Source: Cycloclasticus sp. (lineage in GTDB: Bacteria > Pseudomonadota > Gammaproteobacteria > Methylococcales > Cycloclasticaceae). From it: DNA of 19,710 nucleotides. Shown here one piece after another: positions 14,223 to 19,710 of the stretch. A program made the position numbers and the translations under genes. Each line of letters begins with the position of its first letter. Position 1 is the first letter of the stretch. The stretch is from contig JAGPVU010000041.1 in NCBI GenBank assembly GCA_018066825.1, forward strand, positions 1-19,710, in the 5' to 3' direction. Below the pieces are notes generated by a model. It saw only the letters and a list, made by a program, of their open reading frames with translations. It was not told the origin of the DNA and ran no database searches.

Positions 14223-15482
14223 CTAACGCCCCACACCAAAGTAGATAAACCCGCTTTTTTTCGCCTGTGTTTTATCAAACATGTTTCGACCATCAATCAG
14301 CAAAGCCACCCGCATAAGCGCCACTAGCCGCTTATAATCTGGTGATTTGTATATGGGCCACTCAGTGACTAGCAATACAGCATCTGCCCCTTCTGCGGCC
14401 GTCAAGTGGTTTTCAGCATAGTTAATTAATGGGTGCTGGCCGTAATGCGTCATTAAATGCCCTAACGCTTCTGGGTCATGAACATTGACTCGCACGCCCT
14501 GGGAAATAAGTGCGTCAATGATTTTTATACTGGGCGCATTATCAATACTCCCCGTTCCAGGTTTAAACGAAGCCCCCCACAAGGCGACGACTTTACCCGC
14601 AAGTTTACCCTGATAATGCTGCCACAGCTTTCTAAACAATAGTTCCTTTTGCACCTCATTTTCTTCGATCACTGTTTTTAATAATGACTGCTGGCGCTCT
14701 TTTTTTAAGATACCTGAAAATTTTTGCACATACGCATCGAAGTTTTGCCCACCAAAACCACAACCTGGAGAAAGGTAATGATTCCCTATGCGGGGATCAG
14801 CACCCATGCCTTCTTGCACGATACTAATATCCACCTGCAATAGGTCAGCCAAATTAGCTAGCTCATTGATGTAACCTATACGAAGGGCCAACATACCGGT
14901 AATGGCAAACTTGGTAAACTCTGCTTCGCGAGAACTCATCAACTGCAAGCAGTCAATATCACTACTGAATGGTTGCAATAAGGCCTTTGTTTTATCTACG
15001 GCAGCCTCCTTATCGATGCCCAGAGTAATTCGGCTGGGGCGCATAAAACCATTCAACGCCAAGCCCTCTTGCAAATTATCGGGTATATAAACGACATCGC
15101 CACCCACCCCCAAACTAGACTGCAAGCCTTCGGTTGCGCCCACGTTAAAATTACACTGATTAACGACCAAAACCCCAGTGCCATTTAAGCGTAAATCATC
15201 CATGACGCGCTCGGCTAGTTGTTGCTCATTCGGTTGTAAGGCCAACCAGTGGACATCTGCCGTAACTTTTGTGTGCTGCTGACGGCGGCTAAGTCGACCT
15301 TCCTTTATTTGACATAGCACCTCAGTCAGCAGCCCCGGCTCATCACGGATGACAGAGACTTCAGTTATTGCTTGCTTGCTATCGCCCATCACTTCGTCGA
15401 TAACCACCTCATTGCCGACTTTAGCTAAGCACGTTGCCGCGACCCAAGCAGATAGACTGGATCCATAGATGCAGATATTCAA
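14223..15482 (-). CDS. UDP-glucose 6-dehydrogenase-like protein lacking catalytic cysteine, putative pseudoenzyme
   Basis: The 419-residue protein aligns throughout with the UDP-glucose/GDP-mannose dehydrogenase family. It has an N-terminal Rossmann-like domain, a central helical dimerisation domain with EFTKFAITGMLALRIGYINE (188-207), and a C-terminal UDP-binding domain with WGASFKPGTGS (302-312) and TEWPIYKSPDYKRL (373-386). The active site is degenerate. The motif normally reading GGSCFPKD is GGQNFDAY (244-251), so the nucleophilic Cys is Asn247 and the assisting Asp is Tyr251. The usual Asn four residues after Lys191 is Thr195. The NAD loop GxGxxG reads GSSLSA (7-12), and the FKP(N)TDDxR motif has lost Asp and Arg. 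Lys191 and the DPRIGNHYLSPGCGFGG backbone are kept. The frame is open and full length, so it is not a simple pseudogene. Its start overlaps pgi by four bases (ATGA). It is unlikely to oxidise UDP-glucose; a regulatory or binding role is a guess. Confidence 0.85.
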   Translation of the reverse strand: MNICIYGSSLSAWVAATCLAKVGNEVVIDEVMGDSKQAITEVSVIRDEPGLLTEVLCQIKEGRLSRRQQHTKVTADVHWLALQPNEQQLAERVMDDLRLNGTGVLVVNQCNFNVGATEGLQSSLGVGGDVVYIPDNLQEGLALNGFMRPSRITLGIDKEAAVDKTKALLQPFSSDIDCLQLMSSREAEFTKFAITGMLALRIGYINELANLADLLQVDISIVQEGMGADPRIGNHYLSPGCGFGGQNFDAYVQKFSGILKKERQQSLLKTVIEENEVQKELLFRKLWQHYQGKLAGKVVALWGASFKPGTGSIDNAPSIKIIDALISQGVRVNVHDPEALGHLMTHYGQHPLINYAENHLTAAEGADAVLLVTEWPIYKSPDYKRLVALMRVALLIDGRNMFDKTQAKKSGFIYFGVGR

Positions 15483-17113
15483 CTTTCAGTCCTTTGTTGC
15501 CAGTCTTTAACATAACGAAGCAAGCCATTAGTTGACGAATCCAAATCGTCATTACCCCCGTTTTTAAGCGCTGTTAATAAAGATGAGGCCGCTTTTTTAC
15601 CTTGCTCCACCCCCCATTGATCGAATGGATTGATGTCCCATATCACCGACTGTACAAACACCTTGTGCTCATACATTGCAATTAAACCACCCAAGGTTTC
15701 CGGCGTTAAGGTGTCGAGCATGATGGTTGTACTTGGCTGATTACCATCGTAGTGTTTATAGTTTGATCCTTGTTCTTTACTATCCGATAAACTATCGCCT
15801 ACGGCCAATAACCTCGATTGCGCCAAACAGTTAGCCAGCGATAATTGGTGTTGTTGTTTTAATTGCGGGGCCTCGCTTTCATAACGCGTCGCCGAAGCAA
15901 TAAAGTCACACATCACCGGCTCGGTACCTTGGTGTAATAATTGGTAAAAAGCGTGTTGCGCGCTAGAACCCACCTGGCCCCATAAAACTGGGCAGGTACG
16001 GTACTCAATTCTGTCACCTTGGCGATTAATACTTTTACCATTACTCTCCATTTCAAGTTGCTCCAAATAGGCGGGCAACTGGGCTAACCTACCATCGTAA
16101 GGCAATATAGCGTGCGCATGAATGTTCAAAAAATTTATATTCCATACGCTTATCAGCGCCAACAAAACGGGTAGGTTTTTTTCAAAAGGCGTGCACCTGA
16201 AATGCTCATCCATGGCATGTGCGCCTGCCAGCATCTCACGGAAATTCTGCATACCAATTTTTAATGCAATCGGTAGACCAACCACTGACCATAAAGAATA
16301 TCGGCCACCCACCCAATCCCAAAGTAATAGCTGGTTTTTTTCAGGCACCCCCCATGTGAGGGCCTGATCAGGCCTTGCCGTTACAGCGATAAAATGGTGT
16401 TGATTAATAAGGTCTATCGACTGATGGCTAGCTGTCAACAACCACTGCCTGGCCGTGTTTGCATTCGCCAGAGTATCTACCGTAGCAAATGATTTGGACG
16501 CAACGATAAACAAGGTCGTCGACGGATCAAGACTGGGCAACAGTTTTTCAAGCTCGCTACCATCCATGGATGAGACAAAATGCACATCCAAATGGCGTAT
16601 ATCTGCACCTGCATATTGCTCTAGCGCTGCGCACGCCATCAACGGCCCAAGATTTGAGCCGCCCACGCCTATATTCACAACACTTCTGATCGGACTGCCA
16701 TCAAAACCACGCCATTGCGCTTGCTGAATTTGCTCAACCAAGCCATGCATTTTTAGTAAGGATGCCTGTACATCGTGCGCCACATCTTGACCCTCAACAC
16801 GCAGGGGTGCATCCTCTGGGAGTCGCAAGGCCGTATGTAATGCCGCGCGTTGCTCAGAATAATTCACTTTTTCACCGTTAAATAGCTTGCTGATCCAAGC
16901 CTCTAAACCCTGTTGATCCGCCAGCAACAACAACTTACTTAGTGTTTCGTCAGTAATACGCTGCTTTGATAAATCTAATAAGTAGTGGCTAAATGAAAAA
17001 CTAAAGGTGCCAAACCTGTCTTCATTAGAATCAAATAAATTTTTTAGGTGGATGGCTTGCATCTCCTCAGCGTGGCTTTGCAAACCAACCCAGGCCTTTA
17101 TGCTACTAGCCAT
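15479..17113 (-). CDS. pgi: Glucose-6-phosphate isomerase
   Basis: Pgi interconverts glucose-6-phosphate and fructose-6-phosphate. The 544-residue protein carries IGVGGSNLGP (148-157), the sugar-phosphate loop SKSFATVDT (206-214), the signature WDWVGGRYSLWSVVGLPIAL (265-284), MESNGKSINRQG with catalytic E356 (355-366), GSSAQHAFYQLLHQGT with H387 (382-397), and INPFDQWGVEQGKKAAS with K506 (494-510). All three catalytic residues expected from E. coli Pgi are present. It sits three bases after galU and overlaps the next gene by four bases. The operon thus links hexose-phosphate flow with UDP-glucose synthesis. No frameshift or truncation is seen. Confidence 0.97.
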   Translation of the reverse strand: MASSIKAWVGLQSHAEEMQAIHLKNLFDSNEDRFGTFSFSFSHYLLDLSKQRITDETLSKLLLLADQQGLEAWISKLFNGEKVNYSEQRAALHTALRLPEDAPLRVEGQDVAHDVQASLLKMHGLVEQIQQAQWRGFDGSPIRSVVNIGVGGSNLGPLMACAALEQYAGADIRHLDVHFVSSMDGSELEKLLPSLDPSTTLFIVASKSFATVDTLANANTARQWLLTASHQSIDLINQHHFIAVTARPDQALTWGVPEKNQLLLWDWVGGRYSLWSVVGLPIALKIGMQNFREMLAGAHAMDEHFRCTPFEKNLPVLLALISVWNINFLNIHAHAILPYDGRLAQLPAYLEQLEMESNGKSINRQGDRIEYRTCPVLWGQVGSSAQHAFYQLLHQGTEPVMCDFIASATRYESEAPQLKQQHQLSLANCLAQSRLLAVGDSLSDSKEQGSNYKHYDGNQPSTTIMLDTLTPETLGGLIAMYEHKVFVQSVIWDINPFDQWGVEQGKKAASSLLTALKNGGNDDLDSSTNGLLRYVKDWQQRTES

Positions 17114-17116
17114 TAC

Positions 17117-18001
17117 TCAGCCCAAGGTCTTTAGGAAAAGGTTTAAATCAGCGCCTATTTCATCGTGTTGCAAGCCATAGGCTATATTCGCTTTCAAATA
17201 ACCTAATTTATCGCCACAATCGAAGCTATCACCCTGCATTCTATAGGCTTGCACTTGTTGCTCTAATAACAGAGTATCAATGGCGTCGGTGAGCTGAATT
17301 TCATCACCCGCACCCGCTTTACCCTCAGCCAACAGCGCCATTATTCGGGCTGGCAGAATGTAACGGCCAATGACCGCCATGTTAGACGGCGCTTGGTCTT
17401 GCAAAGGCTTTTCAACCAACCGGTTAATCGCGACTGAAGCACCTAATTTTGGTTGCACCCCGCCACAATCGACAATACCGTACAAATGAACATCTTCTAA
17501 CGGCACCTCACTCACCATAATTTGGGCAGCAAAATCACGTTCAAATGCCACCACCATACGTGCCAAGTCGGCACCCTGTTGTGCACCATTATTAATAAGC
17601 ACGTCTGGCAAAATAACAGCAAAAGGCTCATCGCCAATCAAACTGGCCGCACAACTAACCGCGTGACCCAAGCCTTTGGCCTCGGGCTGCCGAACTGACA
17701 CGATAGATACGTCGGGCGGCACGATATGTTGAATCATTGCGAGCACGTCTAGTTTATTCTTGCGTGCCAACTCTTTTTCTAATTCATAGTTTGAATCAAA
17801 ATGATCCTCAATTGCCGACTTACCACTGCGTGTCACCAGAATAATTTCTTTTATCCCAGCCGCTATCGACTCTTCAATCACGTGCTGAATGACCGGTTTA
17901 TCAGCCACTGGCATCATTTCTTTGGGTATTGCCTTACTCGCGGGTAATAAACGCGTACCTAAACCCGCTACGGGAATAACCACTTTTCGTACCTTCAACA
18001 T
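17117..18001 (-). CDS. galU: UTP-glucose-1-phosphate uridylyltransferase
   Basis: GalU makes UDP-glucose from UTP and glucose-1-phosphate for polysaccharide and envelope synthesis. The 294-residue protein opens with the nucleotide-binding signature VIPVAGLGTRLLPASKAIPK (8-27), then EMMPVADKPVIQHVIEE. It has FAVILPDVLINN, GRYILPARIMALL and GAGDEIQLTDAID, and finally DSFDCGDKLGYLKANIAYGL. These agree with bacterial GalU. The ATG has AGGGG at close spacing. It is the first gene of the galU-pgi-UGDH-like group. The 134-base gap upstream contains a terminator of the preceding unit, so galU should have its own promoter, which I could not assign with confidence. Confidence 0.97.
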   Translation of the reverse strand: MLKVRKVVIPVAGLGTRLLPASKAIPKEMMPVADKPVIQHVIEESIAAGIKEIILVTRSGKSAIEDHFDSNYELEKELARKNKLDVLAMIQHIVPPDVSIVSVRQPEAKGLGHAVSCAASLIGDEPFAVILPDVLINNGAQQGADLARMVVAFERDFAAQIMVSEVPLEDVHLYGIVDCGGVQPKLGASVAINRLVEKPLQDQAPSNMAVIGRYILPARIMALLAEGKAGAGDEIQLTDAIDTLLLEQQVQAYRMQGDSFDCGDKLGYLKANIAYGLQHDEIGADLNLFLKTLG

Positions 18002-18038
18002 TCTTCCCCTATCTACTTAAAAATGTCCTCAGCTCAAC

Positions 18039-18064
18039 AAAAAAACCACCTCTATTCGTAGTGG
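18039..18064 (-). terminator. Weak intrinsic terminator after the cysC-cysQ-ferredoxin group
   Basis: On the minus strand CCACU (18064-18060) pairs with GGUGG (18050-18046) across a ten-base loop, followed by seven U residues. The short stem makes this a modest terminator. The rest of the 18002-18135 spacer shows nothing firm. Confidence 0.5.
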
Positions 18065-18135
18065 CAAACAGTCCTTCAGCTAAAACAACAATCGTTAGTA
18101 CTATAAACACCGTAGTTCAAATCCAAGGTGAGCAA

Positions 18136-18444
18136 TTAAACTCGGCACTTTTCTACTAACTTATTGTTCTTAATGTGCTGTTCAAAAATCTCATCAAGGT
18201 CTTCTTTTGTTTTGTATTGATACCACGTTTCTTCAGGGTAAATAACCAATACAGGGCCTTGCCCACACCGATCCAAACAGCCTGCGTTATTGATTCTAAT
18301 ACCGCCGGGGCCAGCCAAGCCTGCTTCTTTAACGCGCTTCTTTAAATAATCACGCAGTTCTTGGGCATTATGGTCTTGGCAGCTAGCGCGCCCATCAGTA
18401 CGTTGATTGGTACAAAAAAATACGTGTTGTTTATAGTAGGCCAT
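18136..18444 (-). CDS. [2Fe-2S] thioredoxin-like ferredoxin
   Basis: This 102-residue cytoplasmic protein has the pattern of the thioredoxin-fold [2Fe-2S] ferredoxins. The four cluster ligands are C11 in HVFFCTNQR, C22 in RASCQDH, and C56 and C60 in NAGCLDRCGQGPVLVIYPE. Spacing C-x10-C...C-x3-C and length agree with the family. A fifth cysteine near the C-terminus (KCRV) is not expected to bind the cluster. The redox partner is unknown. It starts 10 bases after cysQ on the same strand, so it probably shares a transcript with cysC-cysQ; a role tied to sulfur assimilation is an inference from this context. There is no obvious Shine-Dalgarno sequence. Confidence 0.88.
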   Translation of the reverse strand: MAYYKQHVFFCTNQRTDGRASCQDHNAQELRDYLKKRVKEAGLAGPGGIRINNAGCLDRCGQGPVLVIYPEETWYQYKTKEDLDEIFEQHIKNNKLVEKCRV

Positions 18445-18454
18445 GTGTTTGGGT

Positions 18455-19228
18455 TTAGCTGACGATAAAAAATGGATTTAATAAGTTTTCTTTATTGTAT
18501 ACAAGCTGGGCGTTATTAGCGGGGTAAATTTTAACCCCCATACCCGCTTCTAATACAACCGCGTGTGCCGCAGCTGTATCCCATTCCATGGTAGGGCCGA
18601 GTCTTGGGTATACATCGGCTTCACCCTCCGCAACTAAACAGATTTTTAATGAGCTGCCGATCGCGACCAGTTCTTTTGCTTTATCTGTTTGTATTGCATC
18701 TATAAATTGCTGGGTTTCATCCGACATATGCGAGCGGCTGGCTACTATCTTATAGCTGACCCGTTGTTCGGCTTGCTTTAACGGTAGACGTTGCCCATCT
18801 TTAAAAGCCCCTTCGCCTTGTTTAGCCCAATACATTTGACCAAGCGCTGGCGCATACACCACACCCATAACCGGCGCACCGTTATTGATTAGCGCAATAT
18901 TAACGGTAAATTCGCCATTCTTTTTGATGAATTCTTTGGTGCCGTCGACAGGATCGACCATCCAAAAATAGCCCCAATCCTTTCTATCGTCATAAGGAAT
19001 ATTTTTTCCTTCTTCTGACATGATGGGTATCGCCGTCTCATTCTTTTGATCCAGCTCTTTTAGTCCTTGCTCTATAATATTGTGCGCTGCTTTATCCGCT
19101 TCGGTCAGTGGAGATTGATCCGCCTTAAACGCTACGTCGAAATCTTTTTGATAAATCGCCATAATGGCTTCACCGGCTTTTTTTGCAAGTAGCACAATGT
19201 CTTGAACATCTATTTTATTTAACATCAT
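18455..19228 (-). CDS. cysQ: 3'(2'),5'-bisphosphate nucleotidase CysQ
   Basis: CysQ hydrolyses 3'-phosphoadenosine 5'-phosphate (PAP), the by-product of PAPS use, to AMP. It belongs to the lithium-sensitive inositol-monophosphatase-like family. The 257-residue protein carries E72 in MSEEG, the metal-binding motif WMVDPVDGTKEF (89-100), and the second motif EWDTAAAHAV (215-224) with D217. Two adjacent ATGs (19228 and 19225) are possible starts. The first overlaps the cysC stop by one base (TAATG). Its position directly after the APS kinase gene fits PAPS turnover. Confidence 0.95.
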   Translation of the reverse strand: MMLNKIDVQDIVLLAKKAGEAIMAIYQKDFDVAFKADQSPLTEADKAAHNIIEQGLKELDQKNETAIPIMSEEGKNIPYDDRKDWGYFWMVDPVDGTKEFIKKNGEFTVNIALINNGAPVMGVVYAPALGQMYWAKQGEGAFKDGQRLPLKQAEQRVSYKIVASRSHMSDETQQFIDAIQTDKAKELVAIGSSLKICLVAEGEADVYPRLGPTMEWDTAAAHAVVLEAGMGVKIYPANNAQLVYNKENLLNPFFIVS

Positions 19229-19710
19229 TAAACGTACGCGTGCTTCTTTAGGTAATCAACCACTTGCGTCGCTGCTTCTTCAATACTGACACCGTCATTA
19301 ATAATGTGTAGCTCTGGCTTAACCGGCACCTCATAGGGCGAATCGATACCGGTAAAGTCTTTAATTTGCCCCGCCCGCGCTTTCTTGTAGAGCCCTTTGG
19401 GGTCTCTTTGCTCACAAACACTCAGTGGCGCGTCTATAAACACTTCAACAAACTGCCCTGACATAGCCACCTGTCGGACCATCTCGCGATCTTTCTCAAA
19501 CGGTGAAATAAAAGCGGTGATAACCACTAAGCCCGCGTCACAAAATAAATTGGCCACCTCGCCAACCCGACGAATATTTTCCACCCGGTCCTCTTCACTA
19601 AAGCCTAGGCCTTTATTTAGGCCTTGACGCACGTTATCGCCATCTAATAAATAGGTGTGTTTATTCATTGCGAACAACTGGTTTTCTACCGCGTTGGCCA
19701 CTGTCGATTT
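19228..19710 (-). CDS. cysC: Adenylylsulfate kinase, partial (CysC or the C-terminal domain of CysNC)
   Basis: APS kinase phosphorylates adenylylsulfate to PAPS. The visible 160 residues begin within the Walker A lysine-serine-threonine (KSTVANAVE) at the window edge, so the start is missing. TYLLDGDNVRQGLNKGLGFSEEDR, ENIRRVGEVANLFCDAGLVV, AFISPFEKDREMVR with the usual phosphate-loop serine, and DPKGLYKKARAGQIKDFTGIDSPYE are characteristic. Whether this is a free CysC or the end of a CysN-CysC fusion cannot be decided without the upstream sequence. It is followed by cysQ with a one-base overlap. Confidence 0.95.
   Translation of the reverse strand, partial: KSTVANAVENQLFAMNKHTYLLDGDNVRQGLNKGLGFSEEDRVENIRRVGEVANLFCDAGLVVITAFISPFEKDREMVRQVAMSGQFVEVFIDAPLSVCEQRDPKGLYKKARAGQIKDFTGIDSPYEVPVKPELHIINDGVSIEEAATQVVDYLKKHAYV

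Overview
The window comes from a gammaproteobacterial chromosome of moderate GC and is almost entirely core gene content. The order gcvT-gcvH-gcvP, ubiI-ubiH-pepP-ygfB, a small coiled-coil gene, zapA, 6S RNA and fthC matches gammaproteobacteria such as Pseudomonas. The glycine decarboxylase is of the split (GcvPA) type, which points away from enterics and Pseudomonas and towards Thiotrichales/Methylophaga/Legionella-like lineages. That placement is an inference. I see no phage, insertion sequence, CRISPR array, tRNA or rRNA.

Region 1 (1-2445, minus strand) is the glycine cleavage operon gcvT-gcvH-gcvPA, cut by the window edge. It is preceded by a sigma70-type promoter, a tandem glycine riboswitch and an intrinsic terminator whose base overlaps the second aptamer's P1 helix. 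Region 2 (2545-7132) holds a small TIGR02647-like gene on the plus strand, convergent with a tightly packed minus-strand operon ygfB-pepP-ubiH-ubiI (ubiquinone hydroxylation plus proline peptidase). Region 3 (7207-9420, plus) has a TIGR02449-like coiled-coil gene, zapA, the 6S RNA (ssrS) and fthC, then rpiA with its own promoter and terminators. The promoter elements suggest the first gene may be leaderless.

Region 4 (9436-11527) is an AT-rich spacer with inverted repeats, then a SulP/SLC26 transporter with a C-terminal STAS domain. Region 5 (11545-13065, minus) is a GGDEF diguanylate cyclase with a long helical N-terminal half. Region 6 (13156-14144, minus) is rplM-rpsI with promoter, leader hairpin and terminator. 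Region 7 (14223-18001, minus) is galU-pgi plus a UDP-glucose-dehydrogenase-like gene. These three make up a hexose-phosphate/nucleotide-sugar operon, but the third protein lacks the catalytic cysteine and other active-site residues. Region 8 (18136-19710, minus) is cysC (partial)-cysQ and a [2Fe-2S] thioredoxin-like ferredoxin, that is, sulfate activation and PAP recycling.

No whole new system is evident. The points most worth a second look are the apparently inactive UDP-glucose-dehydrogenase paralogue in an otherwise intact galU-pgi operon, the near contact of 6S RNA with the fthC start codon, the probable leaderless GTG gene before zapA, and the repeat-rich control region of the SulP gene.
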